From the NCBI GenBank assembly GCA_905250075.1, contig CAJNOP010000702.1, forward strand, positions 26,417 through 90,416: 64,000 nt of DNA, read 5' to 3'. Position 1 is the stretch's first letter, and every line of letters begins with the position of its first letter. Position numbers and translations under genes: made by a program. Positions 26,014-36,973 of this stretch are shown one piece after another. The stretch comes from Rotaria sp. Silwood1 (Eukaryota; Rotifera; Eurotatoria; Philodinida; Philodinidae). Under the pieces are notes generated by a model. It did no database searches. It was not told where the DNA came from and was given only the letters and a program-made list of their open reading frames with translations.

Positions 26014-28818
26014 ATACCTACATTGCACATCATAAAAAATGAACAGAACAATAAATAATAGGAATTGATGTCTTACTAATTAAAGAAAAGATTCACTAGA
26101 TAATAGAGCGAGAGCGACAGATACACTAATTTTTTTCATTTTACTGTAAAAAATAAAGATTTCTAAAGGTTGAATTAGGAAATATTTTGTCTTAAAAAAG
26201 AATATATCATTTTGTTTTACTTTCGTAAATATGTATTTCAATCGATTTTCTCTACTGAACGAAATTTGTCTTCATCTTTATCAATAGGACAGACGATTTA
26301 ACAATTTTTGACAGGCTGCGCATCACAATCTTCTTACTTCTACAAATATTCTATTAAAGATAGAAAGAGACGAAAAAAACAAAACTTTCAATCAAGTTCT
26401 ATTTGAAGAACAAAAATGTTATATTATACATTTACAAAAACATGTTATTAAAATCAAAAGATATTATCTCTTAAAAAATAATTTTTGAACAAAATTGTTG
26501 TAGAAAAAAGATAAAGATTGAAGAAGAAAGTGTTTTTTACTTCTTCTGTTTACTTTCTAAAACGATCTTACATAATCAATATTTCAATATTTTCTTCAAA
26601 ATGTGTATCCACTGTTAACAAACAAATGAGGAAAAATATAATAAAAGTAAAATACGAACCAAATTATATTAATTTATCTGTGTGTGTTTGTTTATATACA
26701 AATGATTCTGTTTTGTTTTTGTCTTTTCTATATGAATTCCAGTTAATCGATCTTTTAAAACGTTCTTTTTGTCTGATATGTATGAAGAAAACGAATATAA
26801 TATGTTTTTTTTCCTTTCTTTCTTTTCTTTTGGTCTTCTAATATTATTTAGCAAAAAAAAGAAAAACTATTGAGTGCGATTTCCTTTTAATAACATGTCA
26901 AGAAAGAAAAGAAGAAAAAAACATATTCGAATATTGTTCTAAAATGGTTTATGTATATTTTATTTGTATATTAAAAAACGATCATATAGAGAGTGTGCAT
27001 AAATTAAGAGAAAGATCTTTCTTCAAAATAAAAAACATAATAATTGCATTTACTTATCATCGCGTTTTTTTCATTTAGATTTATCTATTTTAACATCGAT
27101 TTATTCAAATACGAAATAGTTAAATACAAGGAAAACAATTATTAGTATTTTATTTCTTTTCAATTAGATTATTCTTCTTTATATGAAAATGTTATAGAAA
27201 CAATTGTTTTAAAAACAAATTTTTTTGTATTAATATCAAAAGTCTGTTGATTTTATTCGTAATGCTCATATTTTCATATAAATAATTGCATTTACATTAT
27301 CATCGCGGATGGGTGAGTGTGGATAGAAACGATATCGTCCGCTACTTTGTTTCACTCAATATTCCTATTTTTTTGTATATATTATATTTCACTAAATGAC
27401 ATAGTTATGGTGAGGTAAGTACTCTCGAAGTTCATCGCACAGTCCCTCGAACAGTATTCAACTGAGCTTGTGACAAGCTCGACTGTTTCCTACAGCTGCA
27501 TCTATAGGAATCGCCATTGTGTACTGATTTTCAGCATCATTTCTTTCTAATAAATTTTTCATTACAATGATGAAATCGACACCATTTTTTGCCATGTTTT
27601 TTATTCCATAGGCAGGGCTTTACACTACGTCTTTCAATCATAAGCAAAACAACAAGATCGTAAGTATTGGCTAACATTAATAAAGAATAGGAGAAAAAAA
27701 ATAATAAAAAGTAAATTTGATAAATCATAAACTTAATATTGTGTTATCTTTTGATACAGTTGTTGATTGATTATAGTAGTTTATGCAGATGTTCAACACG
27801 TGTTTGTTTCAGTATGCTGCCGATTATTAGAGCAGCTTACATCTATACAACATGCTCGAGCCTTCAAAACTGCTAGTCGAATATACAAAAAGAAATAAAC
27901 TAATATCCACAGATATTCCTTGATATTAGATTAAGCATACGAAAAATATTTCGCCTATTGTAAATTAGCTATGCATAAACTATGGAATCAATATTTATGA
28001 TAACAATAGAACTGATCGTGAACATAAGAAATAACATCGATCTCATCCAGGAACTCGTACATAGACGACATACGCAACTAAAACCTTACAAAACTAAGAA
28101 GAAACTGCTACAATAAATAATTTAAAAATATGTTAATACTCAGGAAAACTGAGTATTCCTGAATTAACCTTCTGAAAGCAATATGATTAGTTTTCTCAAT
28201 AGAATTCGTTATCTAAGTAATATTACACTCACTACATAAACGAGCATTTTCAATGCGCGAAACCGAACTATGTCTCCATAGCTTCAACGAACCGACTTCA
28301 AAGAGAGATCAAGATTCAAAGAAACTAAAAATGGAGAAAATCTCACCGCTTCAACCATCAATTTTTCTTATTTTCTAAATCTTGCAAATAATTGAACGTT
28401 CTCTTAGCGTTCCAGCTATCAAAAATATTCAAGTCTTAAACTATCTGATAAGACTCTAAAGCAAGGTGAAACAGTGAGGATAGTTTAGTTGGCCGAGTAT
28501 CTCTGCTTTGCTTCAGAACTTTAGCATAACTCGCGATGGTTGACTCTAATATAAGTTGTCACAGAAGTTTTAATAAACACCGTAGAATCAGATATGAATT
28601 TTATTTTATTTTATTTAAAATAATATGGATGTAAACTATATACGTATTTTGAAAAGCAACTACAGAAGTTTTTCTTTTTCTATTTCTTTATAAACATTCT
28701 TTATCAAATTTATGAAATTGTTAGTCATAATCGCAATTTTGTAACAGAGAATAATCAAGAAAAAGAAAAATATGAAGTTTTGTTCAATGACATTATGAGT
28801 GATTTTTGTTTAAAATCA
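26014..28818. other. Long gene-poor stretch, no gene seen
   Basis: Very AT-rich. The block ATAATTGCATTTAC followed by TTATCATCGCG occurs at about 27040 and again at about 27281, suggesting a 240-base duplication. A lone GGGTGAGTGTGG at 27309 has no C-rich partner and is not counted with the TGTGGG loci. Frames at 26518-26854 and 27537-27728 look accidental. Confidence 0.4.
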
Positions 28819-28984
28819 TTATTTTGGTATAGTGTATTCTTTCTCTTGTAATGTCATTACAAACATAGATGGTGATGATGCTGTTAGTGCTGTATAAAAT
28901 GATTCATTCATACCATAACATTCTAATTGATCTGTGAATTTTGCATTATCCCAACTATTTAAAATGTATTGAATGAAACCTAAT
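28819..28984 (-). CDS. Possible orphan terminal exon, function unknown
   Basis: Following an acceptor-like AATAG at 28989-28985, the minus strand stays open for 54 codons to TAA (28821-28819). The peptide contains LGFIQYILNSWDNAKF and ECYGMNESFYTALTASS, then ends with TLQEKEYTIPK. Its composition is protein-like, unlike the surrounding frames. No upstream exon was found, so it may be a relic of a moved or decayed gene. Family not recognised. Confidence 0.35.
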
Positions 28985-30243
28985 CTATTAATTACAATAG
29001 TTTGTTTATCTCACTTTTGCATAGATTTGTGTTCTTATGATTTAATCAAGTATAAATTTGCTTGCAAACAGGAACAAGTCAATGGTAGAAACAGGTTCAT
29101 CTAGATCTAAGTTAATTCAATTATATTTTCTCTAGGTTAAGATATATTTTATATCCCAACAATAATGAACCTGGGTAAACTGAAGTATATATCGTTAAAT
29201 AAATATTATGATATTAGTTTGACTGAAATATGGAATCTGGTTCATTTCTTAATTGTTAAAAACTAGAGAAAAAATTTCATTTTATGAAAATTATTAGACA
29301 ATCTATCTGTATTCTTACATGTTACTAGTACAATTGAATTGAGACATTATTATGTGCATGATATTATATTCACATTTATTCTGTTTATATAAAAATTAAC
29401 GTTTTATAATATATAATCTATTTACATGTATTTCGTTATTCCAACTGATAGCTATTATAATATACAATAATCATAAATAGTTTTCTTTTCTATGGCTTAT
29501 ACTCTTTTACATCGTATTTATTCGTCATATTAAGGTATCAAATATATATAATAAAAAATGAATAAGAAAGAAATGATCTGTTATTGACTATGTATGCACT
29601 AAGCGTGATAAACAAGTATATCAGTTAATTAGATTATTTTTTGCTTAGAGAGAAGAGTTAGATTTTCGCTAACGAAATGAATTGTAGTTGGATGTAACTA
29701 TTATTCATTTTTTTTTCATTCAAACATTATGCTAAATATATAAGATGTTAATATTGAAACAGCACCAACAAAACATAAATACAAGAAGAATAAAATATAG
29801 TAATTCAATAACATATGAGAAGAAATGCTAATGCAAACAATTCAAAAATCTAATACAATATGAAAATCCTCAAAATAAATGAAAAAAATGAAAATCCACA
29901 TTACAATCTTTACATATAATTAGGATATGCTATGGCTGTTATAAGAGAGCACTCATCAGCTCATCGAAGAATCGAAGCACTTGACAAATTTAAATTTTTG
30001 ATTTAATATTTTCATTTTGTTCAACATCATCGAAAACCTCTACATCCAAATTTTTAGCACATTTGGTCGAGATGGTGAAAAGTTACCTCAATTTTACTAT
30101 GGAGAGGTCTTATAAGAACTGAAAAGGTTATTTGGAAAATTTTATTAAAAATCGATCCTGTAAAGTTGAAGTTTTTTTTTTGAATAGCAAAAAATTAACA
30201 AAATTTTTCGTAATCATTTTACAATTATTATATTGATTCCAGT
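28985..30243. other. Intergenic, no gene seen
   Basis: AT-rich; the last part is upstream of the truncated F-box gene. Confidence 0.4.
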
Positions 30244-30704
30244 ATGAGCAAAAGAAAACGACAAAGAAATCCTAGGATGGATGATTATAATGATGATGAG
30301 AAGAAGAAAAAGTTACAACGTTTTTCTCCCTTCATAATAATCACAATTAAGATAGACAAGTAATTCATGCATAAATGATTTTATTTTTTCATTATTATCG
30401 TTCATTCTATCTAAGAAATTTGGTTACTCAATTTGAAGGTCTTTTAAATGAAATTATTTATGAAATGTTTGAATATCTCGATGCTTATCATCTTTATGAT
30501 ATGTTTTTTAGTCTTAATTTACGACATCGAAATCTTTGTATTCATTCAAATTTTCCAATAAAAGTCAATACCTCATCTTTATATAAATCAACTTTTTCAT
30601 ATTATTCTATTCATTTCATTATACCTAATAAACATCATATTAATTCAATTCATTTATCAGCTCTTGGGATGTGGGTGTTGATGAAGAGATTACACATACC
30701 CTAG
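30244..30704 (+). pseudogene. F-box gene cut off after about 140 codons
   Basis: An ATG at 30244 starts MSKRKRQRNPRMDDYNDDEK, a basic/acidic lead typical of bdelloid F-box genes. After a likely intron the frame gives FEGLLNEIIYEMFEYLDAYH, then LRHRNLCIHSNFPIKVN and HHINSIHLS. In the intact gene at 5959-7814 the matching place (RINFLRLLNPF) goes on for more than 450 residues. Here the homology stops after IHLS, and the next bases are a small G-rich/C-rich hairpin (30663-30703) with a stop at 30702-30704. The F-box itself is complete but the substrate-binding part is gone, so function is unlikely. Confidence 0.7.
30663..30703. repeat. Mini TGTGGG hairpin at the F-box breakpoint
   Basis: GGGATGTGGGTGT is followed by a 15-base spacer and then ACACATACCC. 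It is a small member of the G-then-C series and sits exactly where F-box homology ends. Confidence 0.55.
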
Positions 30705-30889
30705 TCTCTTCAATTTTTCTCTGTTCTGACAGTTGCATGTCACGACATGTGAGTGATGCTTTCCTGTAACAAACGTTGAAGTGCAGCTACGAATTATTAA
30801 GAAGACCATAAAAACAAACAGTTTCAAATAAATGTGTTTAGAAAGTAATCTGAAGTTTCTTCATTTAAATTATGGATGGCAATCGAACC
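30705..30889. other. Spacer, no gene seen
   Basis: Unrelated to F-box coding sequence; nothing recognised. Confidence 0.35.
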
Positions 30890-31132
30890 CAGCAGTGTCA
30901 CATATCCAAGATTTTGGAGATGCCACCATGTCTCCCGCGGGAGATGCCGCATCACGCGCCAGAGATGCGGGTGTGGGTGTGGGGGATGCGCATCTATAAA
31001 GGAGATCTTACATCTCCAGTGGTGAATGACCACATCTCTCGAGTGTGGGTGTCGCGTCTCCCGCTGGAGACGCGGCATCTCCCACGGGAGATGTGTTGGC
31101 ATCTCCAAAATCTTGGATATGTGACACTACTC
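30890..31132. mobile_element. hAT-type MITE, 243 bp, with 8-bp target duplication
   Basis: The ends are inverted repeats: CAGCAGTGTCACATATCC with AAGATTTTGGAGATGCCA on the left, and the complement on the right ending GATATGTGACACTACTC. The 8-base word ATCGAACC flanks both sides directly (30882-30889 and 31133-31140), the target duplication length of hAT transposons. The interior is a nest of smaller palindromes (CTCCCGCGGGAG, GAGATGCGGC) and includes GGGTGTGGGTGTGGG. It is non-coding. Confidence 0.8.
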
Positions 31133-31562
31133 ATCGAACCAAATGAAAACATAAAGAATCAGTTTCGAAGGAAAGTAACGCTGGCAAAAAATGTTAATGC
31201 AATATTTTTTTTTCAGTTCAAGTAATCTTCAGAATATTTTCTTACTTCTTTTTTATGCTCACGGCTTGTTCAACAATTGTAAAAACCTAAATTATCGAAT
31301 GAATTAATTAACATCTGGACTGGTGTCAGATTGCAAAATCAATCGCGTCGTTGTTTCTAAACATCTTCCACGTGAAAGAAAAAATATATTTTGTTTTCAA
31401 TTCGAATTGCTTATGCTGTAAAACAAAATTTTTGCTTCCATAACTTTTTCTCTGTATGAAGTGTGAGTCAAGAGAAGATATACGTGTACATCCAGACGCA
31501 CGCCCTTGGAGACATAAGAAGATTTTGGAAAAAAAACAAGGATATTTGGTAGAGATTGGGAT
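31133..31562. other. Spacer, no gene seen
   Basis: AT-rich. The word GTGTGAGTCAAGAGAA at 31458 recurs at 31639 inside the next TGTGGG locus, so the spacer of that locus copied local sequence, or the locus duplicated part of its flank. Confidence 0.4.
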
Positions 31563-31806
31563 GGTGTGGATGTGGATGTGGGTTTGGGTATGGGTGTGGG
31601 GTGTAGGTGTGGAGTGTGGGTGTGGGTGTGGGGTGTGGGTGTGAGTCAAGAGAACACACTCTTGAAGTACACCGACAACCATACCCACACCCACACCTAC
31701 ACCCACCCACTCCCACACCCCCCACACACACACCCACACCCCCACACATCCACACCCACATACCCACTATACACCCACACCCACCCACACCCACACCCCA
31801 CACCCT
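31563..31806. repeat. TGTGGG/CCCACA head-to-head tract (large)
   Basis: About 85 bases of GTGTGGATGTGGGT-type repeat, then a spacer of about 40 bases with AGTCAAGAGAACACACTCTT, then about 125 bases of CACCCACACC-type repeat. G-then-C order. Frames through it encode only low-complexity Gly/Val/Trp or His/Pro/Thr. Confidence 0.85.
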
Positions 31807-31910
31807 CAAGGTTTCTAATATAGGCTAGCGTGTTTTCTTTGAAAGAGAAAAGGGTCAAACCATAGGCACACCCACAAAATCCATCGTTGTTTTATGTTTT
31901 TTAAATCAAT

Positions 31911-32040
31911 TTGGGTGTGGGTGGTGAAGAGAAATACATGTACACTCAGCCCACACCCCTTCCCCACTCCTACAACCATACATTCGCACACAACTCATAC
32001 CAACAGCCATACCCACATCCATCTCACACCCACACTGCAC
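31911..32040. repeat. TGTGGG/CCCACA head-to-head tract
   Basis: A short G side (TTGGGTGTGGGTGG) is separated by a spacer containing AGAGAAATACATGTACACTC from a diverged C side that runs to about 32040 (CCCACACCCCTTCCCCACTC and more). Confidence 0.7.
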
Positions 32041-32580
32041 CCTAATATTAATTGTACTCTTAGCCGCGCCACGTTCTTCATAGAAGGTTTTTTCTAAACT
32101 GGACATGGTTATGTCAGAAATGAGACTTGAATACGCAGTCAAACAAATAAACTCTTTTGGTGCAACGACGACACAGTTCAAAATACAAATGAATGTGACT
32201 GACTATATATTTTGACTTAGGTGCAATCAAAATACGAATCTCTTTAAGCTATTCATAATAAACATACGAATATTAAAAACAAAGTTTGTCCTTGAAATTG
32301 TCCTAAAATGTCATTGCACAATATGGTGATGAGTGACAATAATAGTATTCGTGTTTCTAATGATGTCAGGAGCCTATATAGCGTTTATATTGCAAAAGCA
32401 AACCCATATTGCTTTTATGGCGCTTTTTTTTTCTTCTATAAAGATTACTTTTTCCGAGATAGTTAAGTGCTTAAGAAAGCAGTGGACTAATATCGAATTT
32501 TTGTTTATCGAAGGATCACGTCATACGCTTCTTCGCTTTCGACTAATGCGAAAAATATTGTCTCTTCATTAGATATAAAA
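32041..32580. other. Intergenic, upstream of NHL gene
   Basis: No gene recognised. The plus frame at 32333-32572 is hydrophobic but without family character. Presumably holds the NHL promoter. Confidence 0.4.
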
Positions 32581-35500
32581 ATGGATGCCGTGGCTATTCT
32601 TTCTCATTTCAACGCAAACGATGTTTTCAACAGTAGTCCATTGTTTCGTATTCGTTCTATTCAGGTAATCATAAAACGTATTTTTTTCTTATTCATCTAA
32701 TGTTGAAGACTCTTCATTTTCAGCCTTACAGGTTTGATTATTGTTTCGTTTTCGTTTTACATATTCTACTATTAATTCATATGTTACTAGTTCGAGTGAA
32801 ATCTCAATTCTGTAATGGGATACCTCAATATGATCGATGTTCTACAAATAGTGCATTGCTTGTTACCATATAGCAGGAGCTGATGACATTGGCATTTGTG
32901 CCGATGAATTCATCGATTGTTCTGAACTAGTTACATGCGAACATTCAAGCAATCTTTGTAACGATCGTAACCATAGGTGTGTTCATCATCCTCAATGTCA
33001 TAATCTTCCTGTTTGCTATCCGGTGCCGAGTTTCAATCGACAACTTTGTCCACCAATACCATGTAAGAGAATAAACATACTTCATGTTTTTGTAGAAGCG
33101 GTAGGAAAGAGTCTTTAAAAAAAAAAGATTTCATCTCGTTTCATGAATCATATCCACTAATTTGAAAAAGAGAATTCTCTACCGTTATATCTAGCAATGC
33201 ATGAAGATGTAATGAACTTTTCAATATACAATCATAGACCGAAACAAATTGAACAATTGAATATTCGATTCTATAGAATGTGTCATGTATTTAGATTTTT
33301 ATAATGGCACATCAAATTTATTGTGTCATGCTTCTCTTTATTTACAATTTTCATTGTGTATTCAACTGATTCTTGTGAATATTAGGTTCACTGGGCAGCC
33401 TTTTTCAAGCAACTGCGATCGATCTCTAGATTGAAAGAAAAGTCGTTTATAATTTTCTGTCATATTTCTAATGACTAAACTTGTGAAATTGAAGACTGAT
33501 CATTTAGCTGTGACGCAGTAATTGCTAGAGATAGACTTCTCAGCAACTTCAACAATGTGAACTTCTGCATTAACCTCTTTGCTCTATTTTCAAAAATTTC
33601 GTGATATTTCTTGTTTTTAGTATATGTTGCTAGACTCCTCTAAAGACATTCGTTACGAAAATTGTCTCTTGCATCGTCTATGAAAGTGTTTAAGTTATCC
33701 TTCAGAAGATTTGCATAACAACACCAAAAACAACATGTGGTCAACACGTTCTCTATCCATATAGAATCTTCTGTTTTTCTTTCATTTTACCAATCCGACT
33801 AACTTCATTATTAGGTTGCTTGAAAAAGAGTCTACAGTTCATCATATAGATCTTGAAACAATTGAAGTTTGCATAAGATTAACATTACTTTTCTCAGTAG
33901 TTCAGAAATGGTTCCTCTCGAAAAGAACTCTTTCGAGAAATGTCAAACGATTGTCGTAAGAATCGTTACAAAGTTCTTTTCGTTGCATAGGAAACTAGGG
34001 ACAAGGTTTCCCAATTAATATCTGTAGGAGAGAACCTTTTACTTCTTTAGAATATGTTAGGGAAGAACAGTTTCGAAAATTTTATCAAGTTTTTTCAAGG
34101 AAGAAGAATATCTTATTTTCTTTCTCGTTCGTTGTAGCGGACTCCTAATATTCCAACCGATGCCCGATGAACACAGAATAGTTTCGAATCTCTCATGGAT
34201 GAAATCCTCATGATAATAACAACCATTTTTCAACGTAGAGAAATATTTTCAGAACAAGTGATACATAAACATTAAGGGAAGATCCTGATGGAATATTCTC
34301 TGGATTTTTTTTTGCATTTTCGATTTTCAAAGAGGTTATCACCGTTTAGTCATTGAAATGCTTTTTTATCTTCTTCAGACGCTGGTTCGAAGCTGATTTT
34401 CTTTATAAATTAATAATAACTTTTAGAACGCTTTCTCACCTTGGTACTAAAATCTGCTGATCCCTACGTTTTACTATGACGAACTTCGATAAACTTGGTA
34501 TTGGATTATTTAGTGTCTTAGACGTAGAAAGTATTTATTTTCAACTATTTGCGTTGAATACTTTGAAATTTCCTTAGGTTTAGATCCATACAAACCTACT
34601 TTTGATCTTGCTATTATCCTATCTGGATTCTTCTTCGAAAAGTTACGCATACGTTGAACAAAAAAATCTGAAAGGAAAACGTCACGTCCATCCAGTAAGT
34701 GAGTAATAATGAGTTCCTTCAGTAGATTTGCATTATTCATCGAGAACATCACGTGATGAAGAGTTTCGTCCAACTATGTTAAAAGTAACCTCAAATACGT
34801 GCTGATCAGGATACGTATTCGTCTTCCGAGAACTGTAGAATTCTCACTCTTCAAGTTCTCTCTAACCACACACTAATAGAATCTTCTTAGAACTTTTTTC
34901 AGTTTTGGTATTTGACAACGTTCTTTATATTTTGACTTGAATGGAAATCCTTCAAGGACTTTAGTTCACTACTCTCGTTTTTGATACTCATTGATAAAAT
35001 TTTGCCTTGGAAACTAAAAATATAATCTTCACATCTTCATGTTTTCTAATCAATAGATAGCATACTATTAGCGTTAGATTTCTCAAGATTTTCAATAGTA
35101 CTAACTTCATCAATGACTTTTTCATTCCATTCTCAAGAACTTCAAGATATTCCTTGTCATTAGTATACGTTGCTAGAGTCTTCTCAGAGATCTCCGTGAG
35201 AAGAGCTTTCCATAATTTAGCAAGAACATAAAAATCATGTGATCAGTACGTTCTCTGAACATCCAAAGACCAAGGTTCAGATAGAATCTTCTCAATTTTT
35301 CTTTCATTTTAGCAATCTGACTAACTTCATTATCCTCGCTTCATCAAATAAATTCTGCAACGATTTAAGTTTTGCTATGATTAGCATGATTCTTCTCAGT
35401 ATTACAGAACTGCTTCTTCCCGAAAAAAGGCTCTTTTCAGAAATCTCAGAATATTCTTATAAGAATTATTCCCAAGTTGTTTTTTTTCGTACGAAACTAG

Positions 35501-36581
35501 GAAAAGATTTTCCAGTTTATATCTATGAGAGAAAATCTTTTGATTGTTAAGACTACATTGAGGAAGGACATTCTCCAAAGTTCTATCTAGTTTACTTCGA
35601 AGAAGAAAAATATCTTATTTGTAGGCAACGACGGTGATGATTTCTTTTCTTTTTCACGTTCATTGTAGTATACTTCCCAATATTTCTGTCGATGCTCGAT
35701 GGGCACAGAATGGAGTGACCGTTGCTGGAGGCGGTGGAAGTGGCAGAGCCTTTGATGAACTCAACCTACCGAAAGGTCTGTTTATTGATGATAATCGAAC
35801 GATTATTATCGCTGACACCGACAATCATCGTATCATCCAATGGAAGATGGGTGATACGAAAGGACAAGTCGTAGCTGGTAATTGTGGCCAAGGAAATCGA
35901 TTCGATCAATTGTATTGGCCAACCGATGTGTTGATTGACAAAGAGACTGATAGTGTCATTATCTGTGATCGAGGGAATCGGTGAGTCCTACGATGGTCTC
36001 GTCCTAGTGACACATTTGGAATAATCCTCATCCACAACATCTCTTGTTATCGATTGTTCATGAATGATCAGAGATATCTCTACATCTCTGAAGACGACAA
36101 ATACGAAGTAAGACGATATAAAATAGGAGACAAGAATGGAACTATCGTGGCTGGTGGCAATGGACCGGGTGCTGATGTTAATCAATTCAAATGGCCTACC
36201 TACATCTTTGTCGATCAAGAACAGTCTGTCTACGTGTCAGACAGTGACAATCATCGTGTTATGAAATGGAATAAAGGTGCAACAGAAGGAATTGTCGTCG
36301 CTGGGAGTCAAGGTCACGGGAATGCTCTGACACAATTGTGGAACCCTAATGGACTGTTCGTCGATACGTTAGGTACCCTCTATGTGGCAGACTCGGGAAA
36401 TAATCGAGTAATGCGCTGGCCTGAAGGAGCGAAACAAGGCACTGTTATTGTGAGTGGAAATGGTTGGGGACGAGGAACAAATCAATTCGCGAATCCCATC
36501 GATATGTCCTTCGATCGACAAGGCAATCTTTATGTCGTCGATCGGGGAAATGATCGTGTTCAACGCTTTTCAATCGAATGA
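32581..36581 (+). pseudogene. NHL beta-propeller protein gene, broken by a frameshift and a nonsense codon
   Basis: Exon 1 32581-32664, a 59-base intron, then exon 2 from 32724 with a hydrophobic anchor (FVFVLHILLLIHMLL) and QYDRCSTNSA. There the frame drops by one base (about 32854-32862); in the correct frame Cys-rich sequence follows (ADDIGICADEFIDCSE, HRCVHHPQCHNLPVCYPVP) up to a donor at 33063. After an unusually long intron, about 35668-36581 encodes six NHL repeats of the type TVAGGGGSG, ADTDNHRIIQW, VVAGSQGHGN and YVADSGNNRVMRW. A TGA at 35982-35984 interrupts repeat 2 in an otherwise continuous frame. The phase at the long-intron junction also does not fit. Bdelloids carry many such membrane-anchored or secreted propellers; ligand unknown. 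A single miscall cannot explain all three defects. Confidence 0.75.
33600..35717. repeat. Direct duplication of about 570 bp inside the NHL intron
   Basis: 33600-34193 and 35141-35717 are diverged direct copies. Shared landmarks are TTAGTATATGTTGCTAGA with TTAGTATACGTTGCTAGA, TTTCTTTCATTTTA with TAACTTCATTAT, and AGAAGAATATCTTATTT. Each copy ends in the same splice acceptor and exon start (34136 and 35667: GTAG, then AATATT, GATGC, CACAGAAT). The first copy's exon start is decayed (ATGAACACAGAATAG). The intron therefore contains a dead duplicate of its own 3' end, about 1.5 kb upstream. Confidence 0.7.
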
Positions 36582-36888
36582 ACTCATTACGATCAATTAT
36601 GTTTTTTTTCTTTCCTTTCTTTCGAATGAGTTCACGTTGAATGAATAAAGGAATTCTTATTCTATTCATGCACACGACGAGGAAACACTGCTGAAGGCGT
36701 GGCCAGCGTAAAGCTCATGCATGCACGGTACAGACTCGCATCGTGCATATCCCACCTACTCGAGAGATGTGCCAATGAGCCTGGATGACTCAGTCGTGTG
36801 CTACGGATACCGCAACAGTTCCTGACAGAGCTTTCAAGGACTACCCGGAAGTCCTTTAGATGACAGGCGCCTAATTTCAATGGACATG
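36582..36888. other. 3' flank of NHL gene
   Basis: An AATAAA-like ATGAATAAAG at 36640-36649 could be the polyadenylation signal. 36660-36880 is unusually GC-rich for the window (ACTACCCGGAAGTCC and similar), without recognised coding sense. Confidence 0.4.
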
Positions 36889-36973
36889 AGGGTGTGGGTA
36901 TGTGGGTGTGCGTGTCAGAGGGTGTGGTATACCACTGAAAATACTAAGACCCACATCCACGCCCCACTCAAAC
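36889..36973. repeat. TGTGGG/CCCACA head-to-head tract
   Basis: GAGGGTGTGGGTATGTGGG on the G side, a spacer with ACCACTGAAAATACTAAG, and CCCACATCCACGCCCCACTC on the C side. Confidence 0.75.

Noticed and set aside
26518..26854. 107-codon plus frame and opposing minus frame
   Set aside because: Overlapping frames in AT-rich DNA with no domain, no matching exon structure and low-complexity Phe/Ser/Leu composition.
27309..27323. Isolated GGGTGAGTGTGG as another TGTGGG locus
   Set aside because: Too short and without a C-rich partner.
31326..32181. Open frames of up to 139 codons on both strands over two further TGTGGG loci
   Set aside because: Same low-complexity artefact.
34510..34773. 87-codon minus frame in the NHL intron
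   Set aside because: Lies between the two duplicated intron segments and has no recognisable feature.
35982..35984. TGA as selenocysteine in the NHL protein
   Set aside because: Related repeats have Arg here, there is no redox context, and the gene has other lesions.
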